From Verrucomicrobiales bacterium (GTDB lineage: Bacteria > Verrucomicrobiota > Verrucomicrobiia > Limisphaerales > F1-12-MAGs170), in NCBI GenBank assembly GCA_005777315.1, contig SXMN01000141.1, positions 1 to 33,584 of the forward strand: 33,584 nucleotides of DNA. The letters run 5' to 3'. This document shows, one piece after another, positions 1 to 7,640 of this stretch. A program made the translations under genes and the position numbers. Position 1 is the stretch's first letter. Every line of letters begins with the position of its first letter. Under the pieces are notes generated by a model, which did no database searches, had not been told where the DNA came from, and saw only the letters and a program-made list of their open reading frames with translations.

Positions 1-28
1 GCAGCAGGAATGCGCGCCCCTGCCCGCG

Positions 29-2212
29 ATGAAAGTAGATACATTTCGATACGACAACCGGATCGTCCGCGCGTTTGCCATTGTCACCATTATTTGGGGC
101 ATTGTGGGATTTGCGGCGGGCCTGCTTATCGCCTGTCAGCTATTTCTGCCTGAGCTGAACCTCAACCTCCAGTACACGACGTTCGGACGGCTGCGTCCGC
201 TCCACACCAATGCTGTGATCTTCGCGTTTGTGGGCAATGGGATGTTCTGTGGGATCTACTATTCACTGCAACGACTCTGCAAAGCCCGCATGTTCAGCGA
301 CGCCCTGAGTTGGATCAATTTCTGGGGCTGGCAGGCGATCATCGTGTCCGCCGCGGTGACGCTGCCGCTCGGCATCACCACGAGCAAGGAGTATGCGGAA
401 CTTGAGTGGCCCATCGACATCGCGATTGCGGTGATCTGGGTGGCGTTCACGATCAATATGTTCGGCACGATATTGAAGCGGCGGGAGAAACACATTTACG
501 TCGCCATCTGGTTTTACATCGCCACGGCCATCACCGTCGCGGTTCTGCACATTGGCAACTCGCTTGCGATGCCCGCAGGCTTTCTGAAGAGCTACTCCAT
601 CTACGCCGGCGTCCAGGATGCCCTGATGCAATGGTGGTATGGGCATAACGCCGTGGCGTTCTTTCTCACCACGCCATTCCTCGGACTGATGTACTATTTC
701 CTTCCCAAGGCCGCCGATCGCCCCGTGTTCAGCTACCGACTCTCGATCATTCACTTCTGGGGGTTGATCTTCATATACATCTGGGCGGGGCCGCATCACC
801 TGCTTTACACCGCGCTCCCGGATTGGGCGCAGTCCCTTGGAATGGTGTTCAGTGTGATACTCGTTGCGCCATCGTGGGGCGGGATGTTGAACGGTTTGCT
901 TACGCTTCGTGGCGCCTGGCACAAGCTCCGTGAGGAACCGATGCTCAAGTTCATGATCGTCGCCCTCACCGCCTATGGCATGGCGACACTCGAAGGGCCG
1001 GTGCTCGCCATAAAATCCGTCAACGCTCTTTCGCACTACACTGACTGGACGATCGCGCATGTTCACACAGGCGCTCTTGGATGGAACGGATTCTTCATCT
1101 TCTCGATGCTTTATTGGCTGATGCCGAAACTCTACAACACCCGGCTCTACTCGCAAAAGCTGGCCAACTGGCATTTCTGGATTGGACTGCTCGGCATGGT
1201 GTTCTACGTCGTCCCGATGTACTGGAGCGGAATCACTCAGGGGTTGATGTGGAAGGAATTCACCAGCGAAGGGTTCATGCAGTATCCAAACTTCCTGGAA
1301 ACCGTCCTGCAGCTTTTCCCGATGTATCGGCTGCGCGCCATTGGCGGTTCGCTCTACATCCTGAGTTCTTTGAACTTTGCCTACAACATGTGGAAGACGT
1401 GCGCGAGCGGTAAATTCATTCCTGAGCAGGAAGCGCAGGCCGCTCCCATCAACGAACAGGAGACCCACACAGGAGAACGAAATCCCTGGGGGCACCGCAT
1501 TCTGGAGTCCAAACCAGTGCTCTTCAGCGTCCTGACGTTTGTGGCGATTCTCATCGGCGGAGTGGTCGAAATCATACCGATGTATGTGATCAGGGAGAAC
1601 GTTCCTACCATTTCGAGCGTGAAGCCTTACACGCCGCTCGAAGTGCTCGGGCGCGACCTGTACATCCGTGAGGGCTGTGTCGGTTGCCATTCCCAGATGA
1701 TCCGGCCGTTTCGTTCTGAGACGGAGCGTTACGGCGAATACTCCAAGGCCGGTGAATTTGTCCATGATCATCCGTTCCTGTGGGGTTCGAAGCGTAGTGG
1801 ACCGGACTTGCATCGCATCGGAGGTAAGTACCCAGATGCATGGCATTTCAACCACATGGATGATCCGCGCACCACGTCGCCGGGCTCCATGATGCCGCGA
1901 TATTCATGGTTACTTTCGCAAAAGCTGGAAACCAATTCTCTTCCGGCGCGACTCAAAGCCCTCGGGGCGGTGGGTGTTCCTTACACCGAGGCGGAAATCG
2001 CGGATGCCGCAAAAAACCTGGAGGATCAATCCAAGAAGATCGTCACAAACCTGGCCGTCGGTGCCATCACAAATGCTCCTCCTGATCGCGAGATCATCGC
2101 GATGATCGCCTATTTGCAGCGGCTTGGCACCGACATCAAAGCGCAACCAACCCCCGCAGCCGCAGCCCCTAAAACAGCCGCTGTTGAATCGAGCCAAACT
2201 CCACGCAACTGA
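29..2212 (+). CDS. ccoNO: cbb3-type cytochrome c oxidase, fused subunits I and II (CcoN-CcoO)
   Basis: Catalytic core of a high-affinity cbb3 haem-copper oxidase in the inner membrane, reducing O2 to water with electrons from c-type cytochromes. Residues 1-460 are CcoN, with about 12 membrane segments. Visible ligands are H59 (low-spin haem b), H206 with Y250 six residues before H256/H257 (the CuB histidines and the His-Tyr cross-link position of cbb3 enzymes), and H344/H346. Residues 490-705 are CcoO: one membrane anchor at about 496-518, then a cytochrome c domain with C550-V-G-C553-H554 and a likely axial Met at 621/622. In most bacteria N and O are separate genes; here one uninterrupted frame joins them. 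The ATG at 29 is preceded by only 28 bases, so an upstream start cannot be excluded. It is the first gene of a six-gene + strand cluster. The family call is very secure. Confidence 0.97.
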   Translation: MKVDTFRYDNRIVRAFAIVTIIWGIVGFAAGLLIACQLFLPELNLNLQYTTFGRLRPLHTNAVIFAFVGNGMFCGIYYSLQRLCKARMFSDALSWINFWGWQAIIVSAAVTLPLGITTSKEYAELEWPIDIAIAVIWVAFTINMFGTILKRREKHIYVAIWFYIATAITVAVLHIGNSLAMPAGFLKSYSIYAGVQDALMQWWYGHNAVAFFLTTPFLGLMYYFLPKAADRPVFSYRLSIIHFWGLIFIYIWAGPHHLLYTALPDWAQSLGMVFSVILVAPSWGGMLNGLLTLRGAWHKLREEPMLKFMIVALTAYGMATLEGPVLAIKSVNALSHYTDWTIAHVHTGALGWNGFFIFSMLYWLMPKLYNTRLYSQKLANWHFWIGLLGMVFYVVPMYWSGITQGLMWKEFTSEGFMQYPNFLETVLQLFPMYRLRAIGGSLYILSSLNFAYNMWKTCASGKFIPEQEAQAAPINEQETHTGERNPWGHRILESKPVLFSVLTFVAILIGGVVEIIPMYVIRENVPTISSVKPYTPLEVLGRDLYIREGCVGCHSQMIRPFRSETERYGEYSKAGEFVHDHPFLWGSKRSGPDLHRIGGKYPDAWHFNHMDDPRTTSPGSMMPRYSWLLSQKLETNSLPARLKALGAVGVPYTEAEIADAAKNLEDQSKKIVTNLAVGAITNAPPDREIIAMIAYLQRLGTDIKAQPTPAAAAPKTAAVESSQTPRN

Positions 2213-2219
2213 CTCACTT

Positions 2220-2420
2220 ATGATCAAATCTGTCTTGACGCATATCGGAGGCATCGAGAATTACGGCATCATCTCGATCTGCATGTTCTTCGCCGTGTTC
2301 TGCGGAACGTTTGCCCGGGCGATGCTGGTCAAAAAGTCCTTTGCGGAACGGATGAGTGCCCTGCCTCTGAGCGATGGAACCGTTCACACACTGACTGGAG
2401 GAGATTCGCGCCATGAATAA
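2220..2420 (+). CDS. ccoQ: cbb3 oxidase small subunit CcoQ/FixQ-like
   Basis: A 66-residue protein with one membrane helix at about residues 14-34, followed by a short charged cytoplasmic tail. Size, single-helix layout and position between ccoO and ccoP match CcoQ/FixQ, which stabilises the assembled cbb3 complex. I chose the ATG at 2220, 7 bases after the ccoNO stop, because the frame upstream of it lies inside ccoNO and is low-complexity. Its stop overlaps the ccoP start by 8 bases, a sign of translational coupling. CcoQ proteins have little sequence conservation, so the call rests on context and shape. Confidence 0.8.
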   Translation: MIKSVLTHIGGIENYGIISICMFFAVFCGTFARAMLVKKSFAERMSALPLSDGTVHTLTGGDSRHE

Positions 2421-3000
2421 AGATCCCAATGAACCGCTGCTGGAAGGCCACGAGGCCGACGGCATCAAGGAACTCGACAACAACCTGCCGCGCTGGTGGG
2501 TGTGGTTGTTCAACATCACGATCATCTTCTCGGTGATTTACATGGCCTATTACCATGTGCTCGGCAAAGGCAATCTTCAGATCGCTGAGTATGAGCTGGA
2601 GAAATCCGCAGGCGACAGAATCAAAGCCGAATCGGTAGCCAAGTTTGAGGCGACCATCGGCACGCTGACGCCTTCGAAGGATCAGAGCGTGCTCTCGCAA
2701 GGATTGCAGACTTACACGACTCTCTGCGCACCGTGTCACCGGCCTGATGGCGGCGGGCTCGTTGGGCCGAATCTGTGCGACGACTACTGGATCCACGGCT
2801 CGAACTATGTGGACAATGTGAAGACCATCATCAATGGGATTCCAGAGAAAGGAATGTTGACTTGGCGCGGAGTGCTGAAGCCGAACGAAATCCAGGCTGT
2901 GGCCAGTTACATCTACACATTTCGAGGCACCACGCCACCAAGCCCCAAGCCACGCGAGGATCAAGCTCCCGCCTCCACGGGGCCGAGTCCGTTCGAGTGA
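2413..3000 (+). CDS. ccoP: cbb3-type cytochrome c oxidase subunit III (CcoP), single-haem form
   Basis: Membrane-anchored cytochrome c that passes electrons to the CcoN/CcoO core. The N-terminus carries the CcoP hallmark (DGIKELDNNLPRWW at 16-29) followed by the anchor helix at about 30-50. A single cytochrome c domain follows, with C105-A-P-C108-H109 and M148 as likely sixth ligand. Canonical CcoP proteins are around 280-310 residues with two CxxCH motifs; this one has 195 residues and one motif, ending in a Pro-rich tail. I see no frameshift: the tail ends in an ordinary stop and ccoG follows 62 bases later. It overlaps ccoQ by 8 bases. Either a naturally short monohaem subunit or a lineage-specific loss of the second domain. 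Confidence 0.93.
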   Translation: MNKDPNEPLLEGHEADGIKELDNNLPRWWVWLFNITIIFSVIYMAYYHVLGKGNLQIAEYELEKSAGDRIKAESVAKFEATIGTLTPSKDQSVLSQGLQTYTTLCAPCHRPDGGGLVGPNLCDDYWIHGSNYVDNVKTIINGIPEKGMLTWRGVLKPNEIQAVASYIYTFRGTTPPSPKPREDQAPASTGPSPFE

Positions 3001-3062
3001 CCTTCTTTGAATGATTCATGCCCTCCGAACATTGTGATGAATTCCCGGCTTGAAGAACTCCG

Positions 3063-4532
3063 ATGATGGCGACCGAAGAGCAACCGCAGGCCGGGCACGA
3101 ATCTCAGGAAATCTCGCAAGACATCGACTGGAAGGATTACCGGGATCATCTCGCCACGGCGGACAAGGAGGGCCGCCGCAAGTGGGTTTACGCGAAGAAG
3201 CCCGGCGGCAAGTGGCACCGACGGCGCACATGGGTCAGCATCATCCTGATCACGATCATGTTCGCCGGGCCGTGGGTTCGCATCACCGGCAACCCACTTT
3301 TGATGATCAACATCGTTGAGCGTCGATTTTCGATCCTTGGCCAGATCTTCTGGCCTCAAGATGCGGTGATCTTTGCCGTGGCGATGCTCATCTTCATCAC
3401 CGGCATCATCATTTTCACGACGGCATTCGGGCGGCTTTGGTGCGGTTGGACCTGCCCGCAAACAGTGATGATGGAGATGGTTTTCCGAAAACTGGAGTAC
3501 CTGCTGGAAGGCGATGCTCACGAACAACGCGTTCTCAATGCGTCGCCATGGACTGCTGGAAAGGTTTTGAGGAAAGGTCTCAAGCACGCTTGCTTCCTCG
3601 GCATCTCATTCATCATAGGCAATACTCTGCTTGCCTACATCATTGGAAGTGACCAGTTGCTGGCGATCCAGTTTGACGATCCCAAGAATCACATCACCGG
3701 GCTGACGTTCATGATGCTGTTCACGCTGGTGTTCTATGCGATCTTCGCAAGGTTCCGCGAACAGGCCTGTACCTTCATCTGCCCCTATGGCCGCCTCCAG
3801 TCTGCGATGCTCGATGAGAATTCGATGGTGGTTTCCTACGATAGGAAGCGTGGTGAGACCCGAGCACCCCTCCATCGCGGGCAGAGCCACGAACAGCGCC
3901 GTGCCGCTGGTGCCGGCGATTGCATCAGTTGTCACCAATGTGTCGCCGTGTGCCCGACGGGAATCGACATTCGCAACGGCCTCCAAATGGAGTGTGTGAA
4001 TTGCACGGCATGCATTGATGCGTGCGATGCCATCATGGACAAGATCAAACGCCCACGTGGTCTGATAAGATTCGCTTCGCACGACAATATCGAGAAGGGA
4101 GAGCGGCAACGATTTACTCCCCGGATGATTGCTTATTCGGTCGTCTTGACGGCGTTGGTGAGTCTGTTTCTGGTTCTCGTCTATACTCGTTCCGACGTGG
4201 AGACTGCCTTTCTCCGTGCGCCGGGCACCCTTTACCAGCAGGCCGCCGATGGTCGGATCAGCAATCTTTACACGTTGAAGATCGTGAACAAGACGCTGAA
4301 GGACATTCCAATTGAATTGAGACTCATGAACAGCCGTGCCTCTCTGAAGGTGATGGGATTTGGAGACCTGGTGGTTCCCGCAGCAAAGGTGGCGCAAACA
4401 TCCGTCCTGATCGAGATCGAACGGGACTCGCTCAACGGACTGGGAACGAAGTTGCAGGTGGGGTTGTACCACAAGACAACAGGTAGGCTCCTGGAACGCA
4501 TGAACACTGTATTTGCAGGCCCTCGATGGTGA
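3063..4532 (+). CDS. ccoG: cytochrome c oxidase accessory protein CcoG (FixG/RdxA family)
   Basis: Polyferredoxin-like membrane protein of the cbb3 gene cluster; the family is linked to copper reduction during oxidase assembly. Of the 489 residues, membrane segments lie at about 58-78, 100-120, 180-200, 213-230 and 368-390. CxxxC-P motifs typical of the family are at C127-GWT-C131 and C236/C240. A bacterial 2x[4Fe-4S] ferredoxin domain has C287, C290, C293, C297 and C311, C314, C317, C321. The C-terminal 110 residues form the Ig-like FixG_C domain. The start is one of two adjacent ATGs; no strong ribosome-binding site is visible. Its last codons overlap the start of the FixH gene. Confidence 0.96.
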   Translation: MMATEEQPQAGHESQEISQDIDWKDYRDHLATADKEGRRKWVYAKKPGGKWHRRRTWVSIILITIMFAGPWVRITGNPLLMINIVERRFSILGQIFWPQDAVIFAVAMLIFITGIIIFTTAFGRLWCGWTCPQTVMMEMVFRKLEYLLEGDAHEQRVLNASPWTAGKVLRKGLKHACFLGISFIIGNTLLAYIIGSDQLLAIQFDDPKNHITGLTFMMLFTLVFYAIFARFREQACTFICPYGRLQSAMLDENSMVVSYDRKRGETRAPLHRGQSHEQRRAAGAGDCISCHQCVAVCPTGIDIRNGLQMECVNCTACIDACDAIMDKIKRPRGLIRFASHDNIEKGERQRFTPRMIAYSVVLTALVSLFLVLVYTRSDVETAFLRAPGTLYQQAADGRISNLYTLKIVNKTLKDIPIELRLMNSRASLKVMGFGDLVVPAAKVAQTSVLIEIERDSLNGLGTKLQVGLYHKTTGRLLERMNTVFAGPRW

Positions 4533-5023
4533 TTACCATGAAAGCAATGCCGACCGCCAATAGCGCTCACATCTGGCCTTACGCCATTACTGCCTACTTC
4601 GCCGTCTTCATCGCGGCGCTGGCCATTTTCGTCGCCTGGGCTCTCCGGCAACGAATGGATCTGGTACGACCCGACTACTACGAGCACGAGATGCTTTATC
4701 AGCGCGAGATCGACCGGTTGAACCGGAGCGTGCAAATCGATCCTGCTGTCCAATTAAGTTACGACGACAAGTCCCGTCAGGTTGTACTGTCACTGCCAGC
4801 CAGCCAATGGGGAAGCAGTGCTGCTGGAACGGTGGAGTTCTATCGCCCATCTGACGCCAGATCAGACCGCAAAGTGTCGCTCGCCCTGGATGCGAATGGA
4901 AGGCAGCTAATGGACGTTCGCCAGTATCCTCCGGGCCTGTGGAAGGTCCGGATCAACTGGTCAGTGGACGGTAATGACTACGGCGTCCATCGGTCGATCG
5001 TCGTTGGTTCCGGCGGTGGTTGA
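4526..5023 (+). CDS. ccoH: FixH/CcoH family protein, cbb3 oxidase assembly
   Basis: A 165-residue protein with one N-terminal membrane helix (about 20-40) followed by the family signature around RPDYYEHEMLYQREIDR (about 49-65) and a periplasmic beta-rich domain. FixH/CcoH proteins act in assembly or stability of cbb3 oxidase. The ATG at 4526 overlaps the ccoG stop by 7 bases; in-frame ATGs at 4538 and 4547 are alternatives that would leave the helix intact. Position after ccoG is the standard gene order. The family call is good; the mechanism is not known from sequence. Confidence 0.88.
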   Translation: MVITMKAMPTANSAHIWPYAITAYFAVFIAALAIFVAWALRQRMDLVRPDYYEHEMLYQREIDRLNRSVQIDPAVQLSYDDKSRQVVLSLPASQWGSSAAGTVEFYRPSDARSDRKVSLALDANGRQLMDVRQYPPGLWKVRINWSVDGNDYGVHRSIVVGSGGG

Positions 5024-5049
5024 TTGGACTCTGAAACAGGGAAAGCTTC

Positions 5050-5739
5050 ATGGAACTCTGGAGTGCATTTTTGTTGGGTTTGGCGGGAAGCATCCATTGC
5101 GCTGGAATGTGCGGACCACTCGTCCTGGCGCTTCCGAAGGCGCGCGTCGGGGACGCAATGTGGGTGGCCGGACGGGGCGCCTACAACTCAGGGCGTATTT
5201 CGACTTACTCTTTGATGGGTGCTTGTTGCGGAGCACTGGGCGAAAGACTGGCGATCGCAGGCATTCAGCGATGGGTATCACTGGCCGCGGGCGCGTTGGT
5301 GCTTCTCAGTTTGCTCCCCAGATCGCGACTCACCCCGGGTGCGTTCCTCGAACGATATGCCGGGAAGGTCAAGCTGGCGGTTTCCCGACTGCTCCGCGCG
5401 CGGACGCTTGGGTCGTTGTTTGGCTTGGGGCTGATGAACGGAATTCTTCCATGTGGTCTAGTGTATGTGGCTTTGGCGGCTGCCGTGGCATCGAGCGACC
5501 TGATCCACGGTGCGGCCTTCATGGGCCTGTTTGGATTGGGCACGACACCGATGATGCTCGCGGTGGGGTTTGTCGGGCCAAAGCTCGCAGTGAATCTGCG
5601 ATGGAAGCTGCAAGGGATGGCACCGCTGGCCGCAGTCACGGTGGGGTTGTTGCTGGTTTTGAGAGGGCTGGCTCTGGGTATTCCCTACGTGAGTCCGGAG
5701 GTGGAAGCCGGGCAAATCCAGTGTGTCAATTGCCATTGA
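5050..5739 (+). CDS. SafE/TauE-like (UreH_2-type) membrane protein with terminal CxxCH
   Basis: A 229-residue polytopic membrane protein with six or so helices. The first helix carries H16-C17-A-G-M20-C21-G-P, the metal-binding-type motif seen in SafE/UreH-like proteins found in cbb3 clusters, and a later helix carries a GILPCGLVY motif with C135. Relatives in this position are usually annotated as sulfite exporter TauE/SafE family but are suspected to serve copper supply to the oxidase. The protein ends in C225-V-N-C228-H229, a perfect c-type haem attachment motif that is the final five residues. It follows ccoH by 26 bases and is probably the last gene of the oxidase operon. The copper role is inference from context; ccoI and ccoS are not in this window. 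Confidence 0.85.
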   Translation: MELWSAFLLGLAGSIHCAGMCGPLVLALPKARVGDAMWVAGRGAYNSGRISTYSLMGACCGALGERLAIAGIQRWVSLAAGALVLLSLLPRSRLTPGAFLERYAGKVKLAVSRLLRARTLGSLFGLGLMNGILPCGLVYVALAAAVASSDLIHGAAFMGLFGLGTTPMMLAVGFVGPKLAVNLRWKLQGMAPLAAVTVGLLLVLRGLALGIPYVSPEVEAGQIQCVNCH

Positions 5740-5792
5740 GATGCTCGAATTTCCGCACTGATGGATCATAGTTGTGGCTTGGGAAATTCAAG

Positions 5793-5837
5793 TAAGGGCA
5801 TCCCTTAGTTCTCATAGCGAGAACCCATTAGAATGGG
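5793..5837 (+). other. three adjacent short inverted repeats
   Basis: Three perfect dyads lie end to end in the gap after the oxidase cluster. The first is TAAGGG (5793-5798) with CCCTTA (5802-5807). The second is GTTCTC (5808-5813) with GAGAAC (5819-5824). The third is CCCATT (5824-5829) with AATGGG (5832-5837). No U-run follows, so this is not a standard intrinsic terminator. They could be operators for the downstream AraC-type regulator or a processed mRNA structure. Confidence 0.45.
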
Positions 5838-6029
5838 GTGGTGGTCGTCCCGATTGTTGCCAAGAATTGTTTAGCCTACGTTGCAGTCATGCAAACAATT
5901 CCTGCAAACATACCAGAGCAAACCGGTAAGTCGGATTGTCGAGTTGACGTGGCAGAGACAAAACCTGTCGATCGCCAGCGTCCACGAAACAACGGCAGGC
6001 AAACAACTCCCAGCGATCCCGAGAGAAGC

Positions 6030-6947
6030 ATGAACGTGGCCTTTGCTGAAACCGAGGCCCACGGACATGGGTTGGATCACGACAACATCTTTGATGCGGT
6101 CATTCACTCGCCCGTCTATCGCGAGTATGAGAGGGCTTTTTCGGAAACGACCGGATTGCCTGTGAGCTTCAGACCCGTCGAGTCATGGCAATTGCCCCAT
6201 CATGGGCGGAAGAACGAAAACGCTCTCTGCTCGCTGATGGCTTCCAAGAGCCGCGCCTGCGCGGCATGCCTCCAGGTGCAACAGCAGTTGTCGGAAACTG
6301 CCCGTTACGAAGCGCAAACGGTCATCTGCCCGATCGGTTTGTGTGACAGCGCTGTCCCGGTAAAGCTCGGAGAAAAGCTCATTGGCTTTCTCCAGACCGG
6401 CCAGGTTTTCCGGCGGAAACCAGACAGCGCACAATTCAAGAAAGCTGCGAAGCTCGTTGCTGATTGGGGTGTCGAAGTCGGGCGTGATGAACTCAAGGCG
6501 GCATATTTTGGCACGCGCGTGCTTCCGTCCAAACAGTATGATGCGATGGTGAAGCTTCTGGCCATCTTCGCCGAACACATCGCCATGGTGAGCAACCAGA
6601 TTGCGGTGCGCCAGCAGAACTCGGAATCGCCGGTGATCACCCGTGCTAAACAGTTCATCCGGGATCATCAGACGGAGGAACTTTCCCTGGGGCAGGTTGC
6701 CAAGGCAGTGAACACAAGCACCTTTTACTTTTGTAAAATGTTCAAGAAAGTGACGGGCCTGAATTTCACTGATTACGTTTCGCGCGTCCGGATCGAGAAG
6801 GCGAAGAATCTTCTGTTGAATCCCAATCTGCGCGTCAGTGAGATTGCGTTCGAGATCGGCTTCCAATCTCTCACCCACTTCAATCGAGTCTTCAAGAAAG
6901 TCATTGGTGAGTCTCCAACGGAATATCGAAGCCGGCTGGTGAGCTGA
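6030..6947 (+). CDS. AraC-family regulator with PocR-type sensory domain
   Basis: Predicted cytoplasmic transcription regulator, 305 residues from this start. The first 180 residues form a PocR-like sensory domain with conserved cysteines in CSLM, CAAC and the VICPIGLCD segment, so a small-molecule or redox/metal signal is possible. The last 100 residues are an AraC double helix-turn-helix; the second HTH reads EIAFEIGFQSLTHFNRVFKK. The same frame runs back to a GTG at 5838, but homology begins only after 6040. GAGAGA lies just ahead of the ATG at 6030, so I prefer this start; ATG 5889 is an alternative. It follows the cbb3 cluster on the same strand and may regulate it, which is inference from position only. 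Confidence 0.88.
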   Translation: MNVAFAETEAHGHGLDHDNIFDAVIHSPVYREYERAFSETTGLPVSFRPVESWQLPHHGRKNENALCSLMASKSRACAACLQVQQQLSETARYEAQTVICPIGLCDSAVPVKLGEKLIGFLQTGQVFRRKPDSAQFKKAAKLVADWGVEVGRDELKAAYFGTRVLPSKQYDAMVKLLAIFAEHIAMVSNQIAVRQQNSESPVITRAKQFIRDHQTEELSLGQVAKAVNTSTFYFCKMFKKVTGLNFTDYVSRVRIEKAKNLLLNPNLRVSEIAFEIGFQSLTHFNRVFKKVIGESPTEYRSRLVS

Positions 6948-6981
6948 CAGCGGTGACAGTGGTTTATCGCGGATGGGATGC

Positions 6982-7006
6982 GCAGGGGCACAGAGAGTGT
7001 CCCTGC
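6982..7006 (+). terminator. hairpin after the AraC-type gene, possible terminator
   Basis: GCAGGGGCAC (6982-6991) pairs with GTGTCCCTGC (6997-7006), giving 10 pairs including one G-U, with the loop AGAGA. It sits 35 bases after the regulator stop. Only a weak AT-rich tract (ATTATC) follows, so termination is plausible but not certain. The remaining 175 bases up to the next gene hold nothing else I recognise. Confidence 0.4.
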
Positions 7007-7181
7007 ATTATCCGTTCTACAGAGTGCTTGCTGTATGGGTTGGACTTCGTCACACCCGAGCGTCTCATCAAGTCAGCCTGGAGATTTGCGCTGTTTTCCA
7101 AATTCAGAGTCAGAACTTGCAAAAGTCAGGCCCTGTTCAATTAGCTTTGCCGACCGATTGAATTCCGGCCACTTTGAATCA

Positions 7182-7628
7182 ATGCAACGCGAAGTAGTGA
7201 TTCTGGTGGTGGAAGATGATCATGGCCATGCCCGACTCATCGAAAAAAACCTCCGGCGCGCAGGGTTGAACAACCGCATTGAAAGGTTCGAGGATGGACA
7301 GGACGTTCTCGATTTTCTGTTCAGGCGCGGGGACGGCCAAAAGCGTCAAATGGATGTCGCTTACCTGCTTCTGCTGGACATTCGCATGCCTAAAGTTGAT
7401 GGCATCGAGGTGTTACGCCAGGTGAAGGCGGATCCTGAATTGAAAAAGATCCCAGTCAGCATGCTGACAACCACCGATGATCCTCGGGAAGTCGAAAAAT
7501 GCCACGCTCTGGGTTGCAACAATTACATCGTGAAGCCGGTCGATTATGAGAAGTTTGCCGAAGCGATCAAGCGGCTCGGGATGTTTATCACGCTGGTGCA
7601 GGTTCCTGATGTCGGCTCCATCGGTTAG
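7182..7628 (+). CDS. single-domain response regulator (Rcp1-like receiver)
   Basis: A stand-alone CheY-like receiver of 148 residues. Acidic pocket E11-D12-D13, phospho-acceptor D66 in LLLLDIRMP, T97 and K118 in the IVKPVDY segment are all present. The long insert after helix 1 (DFLFRRGDGQKR) and the C-terminal extension are typical of the Rcp1 type that partners with hybrid or phytochrome-like kinases. It has no output domain, so it probably acts as a phosphorelay shuttle. The ATG at 7182 is chosen because upstream codons in this frame resemble no protein. The kinase gene starts 12 bases downstream. Confidence 0.92.
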   Translation: MQREVVILVVEDDHGHARLIEKNLRRAGLNNRIERFEDGQDVLDFLFRRGDGQKRQMDVAYLLLLDIRMPKVDGIEVLRQVKADPELKKIPVSMLTTTDDPREVEKCHALGCNNYIVKPVDYEKFAEAIKRLGMFITLVQVPDVGSIG

Positions 7629-7640
7629 TAAGCGCCGCTC

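Noticed and set aside
263..1855. Long minus-strand open frame of 530 codons opposite ccoNO
   Set aside because: It is antisense to strongly conserved oxidase domains, has no signal of any family and an Arg/His/Asp-rich composition typical of a shadow frame in GC-rich DNA.
3606..4472. Minus-strand frame of 288 codons opposite ccoG
   Set aside because: Opposite an intact CcoG with all cysteine motifs; composition is that of a shadow frame.
4974..5771. Plus-strand frame of 265 codons overlapping the SafE-like gene
   Set aside because: Gly/Arg-rich shadow in another frame of a gene with clear membrane helices and metal motifs.
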